A DNA stretch of 64,000 bases from Haloferax gibbonsii ATCC 33959 (lineage in GTDB: Archaea; Halobacteriota; Halobacteria; Halobacteriales; Haloferacaceae), in NCBI RefSeq assembly GCF_000336775.1, contig NZ_AOLJ01000001.1, positions 16,828 through 80,827 of the forward strand, written 5' to 3'. Below the pieces are notes generated by a model. The model was not told the origin of the DNA, made no database searches, and was given only the letters and a program-made list of their open reading frames with translations. A program made the position numbers and the translations under genes. Positions 29,820 to 39,401 of this stretch are shown here, one piece after another. How positions within the stretch are numbered: position 1 is the stretch's first letter; the number at the start of each line of letters is the position of its first letter.

Positions 29820-30335
29820 AACCTAGAACCGACAGCGCGAATCGGCTCCACGTCTCTCCATCTCTGAACTGGCCGCAACTCAATTACTGCCCCGAGCAAG
29901 CCGGCGGCGCTCAGCGATTCTTTGATGGACACCTTTTTCGGCCAAACTTCGAAATGAACTGGAGTCTATATTAATAGAGTTTGACACGAATGCGATAAGA
30001 GCAGCAGCGTCAGCACTACTGTGTCGACAGTTCTGCTCAACTGTTTCCCGACATCTGAGTGGGATCAACAGAAGTGCTTGTAAATCTCAAACAGGGAATT
30101 ACAATACTGCGGTAATAATGCTTCTATCCCACCACCGAGTGTGAAGTACTGGTAGTACAGACCTAATCGGATTCCCAAACCCATCCACTGTCCAGTTGTC
30201 CCAACTGATTCCTGGACTGTATCAAATAGTATCCTTGGTAGGATTTGTGTACTACAAACTCTCACAGGTGGAGCTCATGTCCGTACTTGGGTAGCAGGAA
30301 ATGCCACCATCAATAGAAATAAATGCTATCAACTG
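29820..30335. other. Non-coding spacer
   Basis: About 515 bases are AT-richer than their flanks and contain no supported gene. The region presumably includes the promoter of the downstream oxidase near its 3' end. No repeat or RNA was recognised. Confidence 0.45.
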
Positions 30336-31526
30336 ATGACTCAACGTATGCCGCAGGCAAACAGCTACGACGTTGTCGTCATAGGTGCGGGTTCCATCGG
30401 ATGCAGCACTGCCGACCATCTCGCAGACGACTACGACGTTCTGGTGCTAGAGAAAGGTAAACTTGAAGAGAGCGCGTCGGCGAACGCGAGCGCATTTATC
30501 TCGGATTGGTGGTTCTTCCTTGAAGGTGAGCATATTCCAGGCGTAGCAGTGAAAGTCCGTGACTATTTCGAGGAGTTGTCGGCGACAGGTGATTTCGAGT
30601 TCCACGCTCAACCATTCATCAGTCTGGTCGACGAGGATGAGGCTGGCAGTCCTGAAACACGAAAGATGCGTAAGAATGCCAAGAAGATCCCCGGAATCGA
30701 GTACTTCGATGTCGACGAACTCGCTGAGTCATATCCGGACGTATTAAACCTCGAAGGCTTCGTCGGCGGCATCGTCGACACCGAGGCGGGCTACGTTAAG
30801 CCGCGCCCGTATCTCAAGGCGATGAAAGAACGCGCCGAGCGAAAGGGTGCGGAATTCGAGTTCGGGACGGAGGTTACGGGAATCGAGACTGAAACTGGCA
30901 GCGTCACCGGCGTGACGATGGCTTCCGGCGATCTCGTTCAGTGTGACAGCGTCGTCGTCGCGGCTGGTACGCACACTGAGTCGCTGGTCGCGGAGTTCAC
31001 CGATCTTCCCGTCCAGCCGTTCGTCATTTGCGCGGCCGCGGTCCGGGGCGACCCAGCGTTCAGCGGGTCGGTACCGACGACGTCCGGCCGCGGGACGCTT
31101 ATTGGGCCGAACGCCGACGGCGATCTCCTAGTCGGTGACGAGTATTGGATTGAGGATCTCGACAGCATTCCCCGAGACTTCCCAAAGGAGGCACAAGAGA
31201 AAGTCGCTGAACTCCTCCCACAACTCTTTACAGGATTCGACGGCGGACTGGAGTACGTCGACGGCGGTGAACACCACTGCCCGGAGGGAATCACCATCAC
31301 GCCGGACCAAGTACCCGTCATTGACGAAGTCGGCGATGTTGACGGGTTGGTTGTCGCTGACGGCAGTCGTGGTGCTGTGTCACTAGCACCTGTCATCGCC
31401 GTTGCAGTGCAGTCGATTTTGACTGGGACAGAGACAGAGTTCTCTCTGGACCGGTTCGCCATTGACCGCTTCGACCTAGAGGACCCAGAGTACGACCTAC
31501 CCATGATAACCGAACCCCGCTCGTGA
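30336..31526 (+). CDS. FAD-dependent oxidoreductase, DAO family
   Basis: This is a 396-residue flavoenzyme with the nucleotide-binding motif VVVIGAGSIGCSTADHLA near the N-terminus and the DAO C-terminal segment (ITPDQVPVIDEVGDVDGLVV). It differs clearly from the sarcosine-oxidase-like enzyme at 20-21 kb and lies closer to glycine/D-amino-acid oxidase-like dehydrogenases. An alternative ATG at 30348 is possible. The substrate is unknown; the context with amine oxidase, importer and IclR suggests catabolism of an amino acid derivative. Confidence 0.82.
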   Translation: MTQRMPQANSYDVVVIGAGSIGCSTADHLADDYDVLVLEKGKLEESASANASAFISDWWFFLEGEHIPGVAVKVRDYFEELSATGDFEFHAQPFISLVDEDEAGSPETRKMRKNAKKIPGIEYFDVDELAESYPDVLNLEGFVGGIVDTEAGYVKPRPYLKAMKERAERKGAEFEFGTEVTGIETETGSVTGVTMASGDLVQCDSVVVAAGTHTESLVAEFTDLPVQPFVICAAAVRGDPAFSGSVPTTSGRGTLIGPNADGDLLVGDEYWIEDLDSIPRDFPKEAQEKVAELLPQLFTGFDGGLEYVDGGEHHCPEGITITPDQVPVIDEVGDVDGLVVADGSRGAVSLAPVIAVAVQSILTGTETEFSLDRFAIDRFDLEDPEYDLPMITEPRS

Positions 31527-31739
31527 TGTCCTCTACGACCGACTGCGAATGCCTCGGATAGACACACTGGTCTTAGAGGGGATTGAAGCCCGAAATCCAA
31601 TCTTACCAGTCAGAAAGTGGAGTCTCTGAGCAGATGTTCGTTGTCAGGTCTTGTTGAGAAACGTAGCTCAACCAGTCCTGTGATATTTGGATACCGTGAC
31701 GTCGAGAGGCATCAGCCCTTTGGTCTGCTTGTCTCTGAC

Positions 31740-31887
31740 TGGAGACCCTACCAGAAGTAATCACACATATTGGAAATGAGAAGTCACTCAAGTGCAGTGT
31801 CAACCGCAGCAGCGATCTCGTAGAAAGGGTCCAAGAACCGCTTACTGCCCTCTTCCAGTTGTCTCCAACATTCTGCAACTGAATTTT
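31740..31887 (-). pseudogene. C-terminal remnant of an IS630-type transposase
   Basis: Read on the minus strand just beyond the IS end at 31888, the frame gives a stretch resembling the C-terminal end of IS630/Tc1-like DDE enzymes: VAECWRQLEEGSKRF with the catalytic Glu, then AAVDTALE, a stop, and LLISNMCDYF. The N-terminal part is missing at the IS border and at least one stop interrupts it. The rest of 31527-31740 shows nothing I can support. Confidence 0.5.
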
Positions 31888-32820
31888 GTGCTCTGTTGAA
31901 TAGCGGTCTAATCAGTCGATATCACCGCGTTAGAAGGGTGAAGCCAAGGAAATCAATTTCTGTCCATGGAAATCGATCTCCTTGACTTCATTGAGCAGTG
32001 TCGTGACCTAGCCAAACAAGCTTTAGGAAAGCACGCGGGCGAGCCCGCCAGCGGCGGGTTCGCCCGCTGGGTCCACGTCGTTCTGCACTGCTTTCGGCTC
32101 GAAGAGGGCCACAGCTACCGTGAAACGCCGAATCGGCTGAAGTACCTGACCGAGATTCGCGACGTACTCGGCCTAGATCGGCACGACCTGCCGGACTACA
32201 GCACGATCTACAAATCGTTCGATCGGCTGAAAATGTGGGTGTGGCGGGCGCTGCTGCGCGTTTCCGCGCAGCAGCACCCGCAGTCTGGCCACGCCGCTCT
32301 CGACAGCACGTTCTTCGACCGTCGGCGTGCATCGTCGTACTTCCGCCAGCGGTCGGGGAGCACTGTACAGACGCTGAAAGTGACGACAGTAACTGATGTG
32401 GAGTCGCTTGCGGTTCTTGACGTTCACATCACAGCACGGTGGAAGCATGATACGAAGACCGGACCGCAGGTCGTCCGCCGAAACGCGGACGACCTGCAGT
32501 CGGTCGCCGCCGACAACGGCTTCCAAGACTGGCACACCGAGTACGAGATCGCTGCATATGACGTTGAGTACCTCGTTCACTACCGCGGGTCGTCACCGAA
32601 AGCAGCTCTGAACAACGCGCTCAACCGGGCAAACGGCTACTCTCAGCGCTGGATGGCCGAAACGTCGTACTCGACAGCCAAGCGCTCGCTCGGCGACGCC
32701 GTGCGAGCGCTCGGCTGGTATCGGCAGTTCCGTGAAATTGTCTTGATGTTCGCTCTCATCAACATAGAATCGCTGTGTGAGCCGCTGTAACCGTGACTCA
32801 GCATCTATTCAACAGAGCAC
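31888..32820 (+). mobile_element. IS5-family ISH element with 16-bp inverted repeats
   Basis: The ends are GTGCTCTGTTGAATAG (31888-31903) and its exact reverse complement (32805-32820); length is 933 bp with a single transposase gene. No target duplication is seen. The left flank is an IS630 remnant and the right flank is unrelated sequence. Confidence 0.85.
31966..32790 (+). CDS. IS5-family transposase
   Basis: This is a complete 274-residue DDE transposase. The catalytic acidic residues are in AALDSTFFD, VAADNGFQD and RWMAETSYSTAKRSLG. Its architecture parallels the other IS5 enzymes in the window (QTLKVT, LAVLDVH, WYRQFREIVL), but it belongs to a different subgroup. It fills most of the element between the inverted repeats. 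Confidence 0.9.
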   Translation: MEIDLLDFIEQCRDLAKQALGKHAGEPASGGFARWVHVVLHCFRLEEGHSYRETPNRLKYLTEIRDVLGLDRHDLPDYSTIYKSFDRLKMWVWRALLRVSAQQHPQSGHAALDSTFFDRRRASSYFRQRSGSTVQTLKVTTVTDVESLAVLDVHITARWKHDTKTGPQVVRRNADDLQSVAADNGFQDWHTEYEIAAYDVEYLVHYRGSSPKAALNNALNRANGYSQRWMAETSYSTAKRSLGDAVRALGWYRQFREIVLMFALINIESLCEPL

Positions 32821-33298
32821 GTTCAATTGCTTTTGTGTGGTTCTCTGCCTCAGACCCCCAATATATCTGAACGGAGCGTTTCGATGATGGAAGTACGCTA
32901 CCGACACATCCGCTACTGAAACCAACGGCAAGTGCGGCACAAGCTTGTCGCCGTTTCATGAGCAAATCAATAGAGTGTCACCCACCTTGTGGTCCATATA
33001 GTACTCATTTTCCGTTACTCCAAGCAAAGTAATGCCAACAATATAATCTTAATCCGTAAAGTGGACTCCATCCACCGCTTTCCAGTGGCCAAATTTTTTG
33101 TTGATTTGGTATAGCGGCATAAGATATACGCTGTGTGGCAAGGATAACAGCCCTGTATTACTAATCGGCGTTGTGTGTGTCCCACTCCCGCATAAGCCAA
33201 AGTATTAACTAGGTTTGAGATTGTCGTAGACCAGTGAAAATCTCAGATTCAGAATTACCTCAGCACGGAGCGAGCAGGTTACTCTCCGGTGAGAAGGC
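32821..33298. other. Non-coding spacer upstream of the recombinase
   Basis: About 480 bases, AT-rich, without a supported gene. I looked for a tRNA gene or an attachment repeat next to the recombinase and saw neither. Confidence 0.4.
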
Positions 33299-34588
33299 GT
33301 GAATCAGCAGTCCGACTCCCAGGGTTTGGAGGTCGAAGAGACGGCTTCAGACGAGGAGACGAGAGAACGCCGCTACAAATGGTCCCAGATGAGCCTCGAC
33401 GAACTCGTCGGCGTCTACTGGCAAGACATCGCACCGAAGCGATATCGCGATGGATTCGACGAGGACCACGACGTTCCGACCTACGATTGGCTCACCGAAC
33501 ACGGATACAGCGGAATCGCGTACGCGCTGCGTGAGCACCACGACCTCACACCCAAGCAATTCTTCGTCGATGTCGTCGGTCTCGAAGACGAGAGTTCTGA
33601 TGAGTGGGAATGGGACGTCAACCACGAGAATACTGTCAACGCTCTAGAAGTGTACCTCAACTCGATACAAACTCGTGGTGGACGGGCGGAGAGTACCGTC
33701 GAGACCCACCGGACACGGTTGGCGAAGTGGGTTCGGACCTATCGAGAGTTGCATGGGACGGTTGCGTTGCTCGAACCGCTGTCTGACCTCGACCAGCAAC
33801 CGGGAGAAATCGAGCGCTGTCTCGCTGTTCTCGACGTGTTCGACGAGGAGCTATCGACGGATCGGTCGAAGCTCGAATATCTGCACGTCGCCAGAGCGTG
33901 GTACGCCTTCGTTAAACGCCGGAAGTACGCGAAGTACAACCCGCTCTCGGAGGCCGGTGAGGAGTTCGGCTGGGAAGCGGGAGAACCCGACCCGCAAGCG
34001 TTGTCGGCCTCTCAGGTCCGTCGAATCTACAGTGAGGTGGATTCGCCTGAAGCTGAGTTGCTCGTCGTTGCGCTCGCTGGCTGGGGGTTACGACCCTCCG
34101 AGGTTGCCGCGTTGCACGTCGACCAAGTGGTCTTGGACGCAGAGGACCCGCATCTGTCGTTTGGAGGTGGAGAGCGGAAGAACGGTCCCGGTGAGGTGAC
34201 ACTGTTGTATGGCGTCGACGTCGTCGCTGGTCGGATTGATGCGCTCTCTGACCGTGAGAATTGGAACGGGTACTTGTTTCCGTCTCGGTCGTCGTCGACG
34301 GGACACGTATCAGTTAGTACGATACGTCGTCGGTTCAAACAACTTGCTGACAGTGCTGAAGTGGTTGTTGATGGAGATACACCCACGCCGAAGATGGGAC
34401 GACGGTTCTGGTACTCGGCGTATCAGGAAGCTGTTGGAGAAGTTCTAGAGGGGCTTGAGGGAGTTGCGGAAGACCAGGGTAGTTCGTCGACGGAGGTTGT
34501 GCTTCGGAACTATTTGTCTAGGGAGCAAGAGCGGAAGGCTCGGCGGAGAAAGATGTATGAGAAGTTGGAGACGGCGTTTAGTCGTTAG
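33299..34588 (+). CDS. Tyrosine recombinase / integrase-like protein
   Basis: This is a 429-residue protein with an N-terminal SAM-like (core-binding) region around residues 105-200 (STVETHRTRLAKWVR) and a C-terminal catalytic domain. The first catalytic Arg is in LAGWGLRPSEVAALH, and the presumed nucleophilic Tyr is in VLRNYLSREQ near the end. The usual HxxR box is represented only by a divergent GRRFWYSAYQ, so activity is not assured. The start is a GTG. It resembles haloarchaeal plasmid/provirus recombinases and may resolve or integrate this replicon. Confidence 0.75.
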   Translation: MNQQSDSQGLEVEETASDEETRERRYKWSQMSLDELVGVYWQDIAPKRYRDGFDEDHDVPTYDWLTEHGYSGIAYALREHHDLTPKQFFVDVVGLEDESSDEWEWDVNHENTVNALEVYLNSIQTRGGRAESTVETHRTRLAKWVRTYRELHGTVALLEPLSDLDQQPGEIERCLAVLDVFDEELSTDRSKLEYLHVARAWYAFVKRRKYAKYNPLSEAGEEFGWEAGEPDPQALSASQVRRIYSEVDSPEAELLVVALAGWGLRPSEVAALHVDQVVLDAEDPHLSFGGGERKNGPGEVTLLYGVDVVAGRIDALSDRENWNGYLFPSRSSSTGHVSVSTIRRRFKQLADSAEVVVDGDTPTPKMGRRFWYSAYQEAVGEVLEGLEGVAEDQGSSSTEVVLRNYLSREQERKARRRKMYEKLETAFSR

Positions 34589-34685
34589 AGTGTGAGCCGA
34601 CCGCTTCAAAGTAAGTATCTTCGAAGATAGATGCCGATTAGATCACCGTTGGGTACATATAGCAGAAGACAGTAAGAAACTGTTA

Positions 34686-35009
34686 GTGCCCTTTATCGAG
34701 AGTGCAGCCATTGCGATTGCTGTCGAAGCCGGCTCTCGGGGTTGGGAGTGGATCCGAGACTCCAGTGCTGAAGCTAATGCTCCTTTGATTGCAGCTCAGG
34801 AGGTTGCCGATGAAACAGCGGTCACGACAACTGAACTCAGAACTGCCTTTGAACGTGCTACTGAAGATGAGTCCCCCAAGGAAATCGCCTACAAGCAACG
34901 TGAAACGTTCATCAATACAGTCGCAGCCGAACTAGACGCTGAAAATTCGGTAGATATTGTTCGGCTATACCTTGACAGACTCAGTACCTCACAAAGCATC
35001 CTCGGCTAG
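34686..35009 (+). CDS. Hypothetical helical protein
   Basis: This is a 107-residue acidic, Ala/Glu-rich helical protein starting at a GTG. I recognise no family. It ends just before the ISH3-type element, so it could be the N-terminal piece of a longer protein, although a normal TAG stop occurs before the inferred IS border. Confidence 0.45.
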   Translation: MPFIESAAIAIAVEAGSRGWEWIRDSSAEANAPLIAAQEVADETAVTTTELRTAFERATEDESPKEIAYKQRETFINTVAAELDAENSVDIVRLYLDRLSTSQSILG

Positions 35010-35022
35010 CTGTTTCTGAAGC

Positions 35023-36383
35023 CTGAGTTCTGTGTCGGAGCAGTTGCACTGACGGTCTCGACGAGAGAATCATGGACGAATCGATGGAGAGCTGTCGCTG
35101 TCGGCGGCGGTCAGCCGCCGACGCGACAGCGTCGCCACTCACACCGCTGGCTAGCCCGGTCGGGAGTTACCGGGTAAACCGGTCGTCTGGTGGTCGGTTT
35201 GCGTGGACGGCCCGACGCACCGCGAGGGCCGTCCACGCTGCCCGTCGCATCATGTTGGTAAATTCCTTGTACGACCACTTCCAGAGGCGACGCCCGCCTC
35301 GGCGGGGCGTCGCCACGTACTCCCAGTGCAGATACCGCCACACGTTCTGTAACAGCAAACTCACCACAACGTACAACAGCCGTACGACCGGATTCTGTGT
35401 CGTAGTCGTCGCAATCGTTTGCTCGGAGAGCCGGTAGCTCGCCTCGATACCGAAGCGTTTCGCATAGTGGTATCGAGCGTCTCGTGGTGAGTCGATGAAC
35501 GGCGCGTCAGCGGCGTAGCCGTGACGCGCCACCCCGTGGTCGTCGTACCGTCCGTTTTGGTAGGTACAGTCGATGTAGACGGGAAACTCGACGGTCCAGC
35601 TGTGACCGTCGAGTTTCGCCGTCAGACTGTGCTGAATCACGCGACTCCAGGCTTCCGAGAGTTCTTGCTTGATCGTCCGTCCCCAGCGGACGATCGGCAT
35701 GACGTAGGCGTGGTTGTGCGCCTGAAGCAGCGTCAAACACTTGCTGTCGTAGAATTCGCGGTCAAGATAGACGGCCTTGACACCGAGGTCAAGGCCGTCA
35801 AGAATACCGAGGAACTCTGCGAGGACACTGCTGGCGGTGTCGCCGTCTTCGAGACGGCGCACCGCCAGCGTGTAGCGTTTGTTCTTCACGCGTGCGTACA
35901 GTGTCGCGTACGCGTGGAACGCGGTGGTTCCACGCTTCGCTTGGGAGTGATAGAGACCGTCGGTGCCGTCTTCGTCTCCATAGTAGGGCCGCAGGTGGAG
36001 GTCTGAAACGACCTCCACCTGCTGAGGAAGAACGTCGAGAACGTCCTTCTGGAGGAGCGTGTTGCCAACTTGTTCGAGCGTCTCAAGGTCGAACTTGGTG
36101 CGAAGATGGTAGAGAACCGAGTTTTTGTGGGGTGCATCTTCGCTTCTCTCACAGAGGGTTGAGACCGAGGTCCCGTCGGCGCAGGCGCCGACGATGACCT
36201 CGTAGAGGTCTTCAGCATGGAGTTCAGCGTTTTCACCGAGAGTGAGAGCAACTTCCTCGTCAAGAGCGTTGACGAGGAAGTTAAGGAGCAGGTCCTCGTG
36301 GATTGAACCGTCTGCTTGTTGGGTTTTAGACACACCTTCTGCAAGCAGACCTTCTAACTAAGCGGCTTTGTGAAGTACTGAGG
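35023..36383 (-). mobile_element. ISH3-family insertion sequence (borders approximate)
   Basis: A complete ISH3-family transposase gene lies inside. The borders are inferred from an imperfect inverted match (CCTGAGTTCT at 35023 versus CCTCAGTACT read inward from 36383) and from the point where the neighbouring IS5 transposase loses its normal C-terminus. The ~1.36 kb length is normal for the family. I did not find a convincing target duplication. Confidence 0.6.
35167..36333 (-). CDS. ISH3-family transposase
   Basis: This 388-residue transposase belongs to the archaea-specific ISH3 family, recognised from DLHLRPYYGDEDGTDGLYHS, FHAYATLYARVKNKRYTLAV, AVYLDREFYDSKC and the C-terminal KRFGIEASYRLSEQT containing the last catalytic acidic residue. 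The frame is intact. It interrupts the C-terminal end of an older IS5 transposase. Confidence 0.88.
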   Translation of the reverse strand: MSKTQQADGSIHEDLLLNFLVNALDEEVALTLGENAELHAEDLYEVIVGACADGTSVSTLCERSEDAPHKNSVLYHLRTKFDLETLEQVGNTLLQKDVLDVLPQQVEVVSDLHLRPYYGDEDGTDGLYHSQAKRGTTAFHAYATLYARVKNKRYTLAVRRLEDGDTASSVLAEFLGILDGLDLGVKAVYLDREFYDSKCLTLLQAHNHAYVMPIVRWGRTIKQELSEAWSRVIQHSLTAKLDGHSWTVEFPVYIDCTYQNGRYDDHGVARHGYAADAPFIDSPRDARYHYAKRFGIEASYRLSEQTIATTTTQNPVVRLLYVVVSLLLQNVWRYLHWEYVATPRRGGRRLWKWSYKEFTNMMRRAAWTALAVRRAVHANRPPDDRFTR

Positions 36384-37173
36384 TTGTAGACGGTAGCTTT
36401 GAGAATGATTTCGCGGAACTCTAGCCACCAGCTTCGCGCACGCACGGCACTGCCGAGCGTGCGCTTGATTGATGAGAAGACGGTTTCAGCCATTGAGCGT
36501 TGGTGATACCGATCACGATCTATGCGGGCGTTATGGGCGTGACCGAGCGCCCAGTAGATGCGATGTTTAATCAGCGGTCGAATCCCGTTCGCTCGGAGTT
36601 CGTCTCGGAAGGCTTTGTCGTCGTAGCCACGGTCTGCGGCCAATGAGAGCAGGTCAGCCGCGTTTCGGCGGGTGACCTGCGGTCCGATTCGGAAATCGGA
36701 CCTCATGGTAGTCGTGAGGTGGATGTCGGTGACGTACAGCGATTCGACATCCATGAGTGCCGTAACTTTCAGCGTCCGAACGTCGTAATGCGTTTGGTTA
36801 GCGTAGTGTCTGCTCGGCTGGTCACGGTCAAAACGAGTCGAATCGAGTGCGGCGTGGCCTGTGCGTTTCTCGGCGCGTCGAGAAACGCACACCAAGTCTT
36901 CGCCGAAATCCGAGCGAACCACCGGCAGAAGACGGTGAGATGAGGCAATCGTGTGAGTTCAAGTTCTTCGAGAACACCGGGCATCTCGCTGAGCCAATCA
37001 AGCGTCACGCGATATGATTTCCCGAATTCGATGCGGAGTGCATGAAGCGCGAGCATCGCCCATTCGGCGAACCCGCCGCCCCCTACGGGGGCGGCAGGTT
37101 CGTCAGGATTAGCGACAACTAGTTTAGCTTTCGCGACCGCATTACGGGTGAAGAGGCGGATCTCAGAAACCAC
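36384..37173 (-). pseudogene. IS5-family transposase, frameshifted and 3'-truncated
   Basis: Two overlapping minus-strand frames together make one IS5 transposase. The N-terminal part (to WCAFLDAPRN) and the C-terminal part (from RRAEKRTGHAALDS through LAADRGYDD and RSMAETVFSSIKRTLG) are joined by a one-base frame change near 36.87 kb. The normal C-terminus is replaced at about VYNL by ISH3 sequence. No slippery heptamer is obvious, so this looks like decay rather than programmed frameshifting. Confidence 0.75.
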
Positions 37174-37194
37174 AGCAATCTGCCTCTTCGTATT

Positions 37195-37488
37195 CTACGG
37201 CAATAACGCGGTTGTAGCCGTTCCGTCTAGCGAAGCTACAGAGCCGTTCTCATCGATTGCAGGGAGTCTGTTGCCAAACTCGTGGTCAGTTATTCTCTCT
37301 CCAGTGTTGATGTCCACTTCAGTACTGCCAGAGAATGTTCCAGATTCTACGAGAACCATTCCATCCTTCGACACTACAGGTGCATGCCAAGTGTCGATAC
37401 CGACGTCAATTGTAGTTCGGTTTTCTGGAGAGATGCGGACTCCCATCAACGGTTGATGACCTGTCCGTTTTGGGTCGCGCTGTGCCAT
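37195..37488 (-). pseudogene. N-terminal fragment of a PQQ-type beta-propeller protein
   Basis: The 97 visible residues begin MAQRDPKRTGHQP, the usual opening of PQQ-like propellers, and include VDINTGERITDHEF, a propeller blade repeat. The frame then stops next to the IS5 remnant, so most blades are missing. The start chosen (37488) lies 28 bp after the upstream tagged protein, with which it would form an operon. A matching C-terminal propeller fragment with tags and zinc ribbons is found at 43.7-44.2 kb. Confidence 0.55.
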
Positions 37489-37516
37489 CGTCCACCGGCT
37501 GTCTTCTCTCGGAGAT

Positions 37517-38032
37517 TCATTGCTCACCAGAGTTGTAGATGTCCGTGTCTGTACTATCCGACTGATACAGTTCAGTATCAGTGTTGTCTGTATTTGCTTC
37601 GTTGGAGCTCTGCGTCTCACTCTGCGAACGTTCCGTTGTGCTTGTGGACGAGTCCGTGCTCGTCGTACGTATCCATTCATCTGAGACATAGTACAAACTA
37701 CTTCGAATGAGCCCCTTTTTGAGTTGTAAAAAGAGACGCTTATCCCCTAAGTCTAAATCGTGGTCTGTGATTGCAGAGTACTTTTTCGACGTGTCGAGGT
37801 CTTCTATTTTGACTTTATTCGCTTCTCCCCAGACCTGTCTAAACTCGACGACTTGTCCACGTCCAGCTTTTATTGAACTACCCTCTCTCAGATGCGTTTT
37901 GTATTCGTCAGGTATTTCAAAGGAAAACCGCTCGTTAGTGGCAGGATCTGAAGTTTCAATATGAATTGACAGTAAATTACTCACTTCGAGACGGGTAGTT
38001 TGATATACCCCTGTGACATCAAACCTTTGCAT
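37517..38032 (-). CDS. Hypothetical protein with two C-terminal T-x-[IL]-Y tags
   Basis: This is a 171-residue protein, starting at the ATG at 38032 (the frame extends further without support). The first ~110 residues look like a small beta-rich domain of unknown family. The tail is Ser/Thr/Asp/Asn-rich and disordered, with DTELY (37565-37579) and DTDIY (37535-37549). The same tag occurs on several unrelated proteins around the kinases of this region, suggesting Thr phosphorylation and FHA binding. Confidence 0.65.
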   Translation of the reverse strand: MQRFDVTGVYQTTRLEVSNLLSIHIETSDPATNERFSFEIPDEYKTHLREGSSIKAGRGQVVEFRQVWGEANKVKIEDLDTSKKYSAITDHDLDLGDKRLFLQLKKGLIRSSLYYVSDEWIRTTSTDSSTSTTERSQSETQSSNEANTDNTDTELYQSDSTDTDIYNSGEQ

Positions 38033-38251
38033 GGGTGTCAATAAAATTGAATAGAATAAGAAGATATTGTAATGTGGATTATATTTCTGCAACCTTCCCA
38101 GAAACAAGCGCATATATTACAACTAATTTCCTATGTGATTAATCCCCCAATATGTAGATTTATTCTACCGAATTGAATATTCAACAGTAGAGACATTAAA
38201 CCATATGAGTTCTACAAACTCAGACTACTACTACAGTCGGATTATCGACAT

Positions 38252-38475
38252 CTACAAATTTCTCATCGGGTCGTTTGCACTCACGCTACTCTCAAAGAAG
38301 ACGGTCTCACACATCGATCGTTGGCGGTAGCGAGGCCCATCGACCCACGCGTTGTGCGCGTGGTTGATTGGCCGGAAGATGCGATGATTAAGCAGCGGTC
38401 TCACGTCCTCTTCTCGCAGTTTCTCGCGTAAATCCATTCAGTCGTAGCCTTTGTCAGCGGCGAGGCTGTGGAATG
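38252..38475 (-). pseudogene. IS5-family transposase fragment
   Basis: A minus-strand fragment reads SLAADKGYD, a stop, then MDLREKLREEDVRPLLNHRI and YRQRSMCETVF. This corresponds to the second and third catalytic blocks of the IS5 transposases elsewhere in the window. Both ends are missing and an in-frame TGA splits it. Confidence 0.75.
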
Positions 38476-38838
38476 ACGGTTCCCACTTGAGTGTTGGTGA
38501 GGGTGTTGACCGATTCGTCTTGGGATCATCAAATCTGTGAGTTGGGTTGGCCATCTGAAATGGCGCCATCAGTAGTTTCTGGGATAGTATGGGTGAGAAA
38601 ATATCGGATTAACGATGGTTTCACCCGTCGCAGATAGGACTTCCGGTGAAGTATTTGCTGGTGATTGTGAAAGCAGTCAGACTACGCCGGGGGTCCCATG
38701 ATTTGGCGAGAAATCCAGAGTGTACAGCAATTACCGGGCGGCTTAAGTGTATCCCAAGCAGAGTCCGCGGGTGGATTTTTCATAACAGTATTTTGGGGGT
38801 ATCCTTTTCAGATAGTAAATGTATATGTTAACCTACTG
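38476..38838. other. Non-coding region upstream of the cold-shock gene
   Basis: About 360 bases without a supported gene. The last 60 bases are AT-rich (GATAGTAAATGTATATGTTA near 38812-38830) and probably include the promoter of the tandem cold-shock protein. Confidence 0.4.
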
Positions 38839-39393
38839 ATGGCCAACCAACTGAACTGCACCGGAACGGTTGACTTTTTGATCGATACTGGGTATTACGG
38901 GTTTTTGACTACAGATGACGTCAGAGAAGACGTCTTCTTCCACCTCGCGGATGTTGACTCAATGTCCACAGTCAAAGAGGGGGACTCAATACGATTCAGT
39001 TATGCGCAAGCTGAGAAAGGACCGAGAGTCATCGACATGGAGAAGACAATCACAGAACCGGCTGATCAACCGAATCAAGAAACACCACCCAGCTCCCCGA
39101 ATCAACTGCCCGGTGAGATTACATTTTACAATGAGACTGGTGGGTACGGATTCATCTCAACTGACAGTGTTGAAGATGACGTGTTCTTCCACAGTAAAGA
39201 CCACTCGATTGGGAGTATCGAAGAAGGTCGGTACGTCTTGTTCGAGTACGAACAAGCCGAGAAGGGACCGCGTGCAACCGATGTCCGCTATATGAACAGC
39301 GGTGACACCGCTAATGAAGAGACGGCTATCCATTCGGACAACACCGATAGAAAGGATGAAGCCACCAAAATCTTCGACCCAGACAATCAATAA
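38839..39393 (+). CDS. Tandem cold-shock-domain protein with C-terminal tag
   Basis: This is a 184-residue protein with two cold-shock domains: residues ~5-60 (GYYGFLTTDD and EDVFFHLADV) and ~82-135 (GYGFISTDS and DDVFFHSKD), carrying the RNP1/RNP2-like aromatic residues that bind single-stranded nucleic acid. A disordered acidic tail follows, with ETAIH and ATKIF (39361-39375), the latter matching the shared T-x-[ILV]-[YFW] tag. The ATG at 38839 is chosen because it begins the first domain. It is convergent with the kinase, 8 bp away, which suggests functional linkage. Confidence 0.85.
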   Translation: MANQLNCTGTVDFLIDTGYYGFLTTDDVREDVFFHLADVDSMSTVKEGDSIRFSYAQAEKGPRVIDMEKTITEPADQPNQETPPSSPNQLPGEITFYNETGGYGFISTDSVEDDVFFHSKDHSIGSIEEGRYVLFEYEQAEKGPRATDVRYMNSGDTANEETAIHSDNTDRKDEATKIFDPDNQ

Positions 39394-39401
39394 TCAGTAA
39401 G

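Noticed and set aside
32821..33298. Attachment site or tRNA next to the tyrosine recombinase
   Set aside because: I found no tRNA-like sequence and no direct repeat that could be an att site.
36860..36925. Programmed frameshifting in the IS5 transposase
   Set aside because: No slippery A/T run or stable structure is visible, and related copies in the window use a single frame.
35023..37173. ISH3 plus IS5 as a composite transposon
   Set aside because: The IS5 copy is frameshifted and truncated by ISH3, so it is nested decay, not a functional composite.
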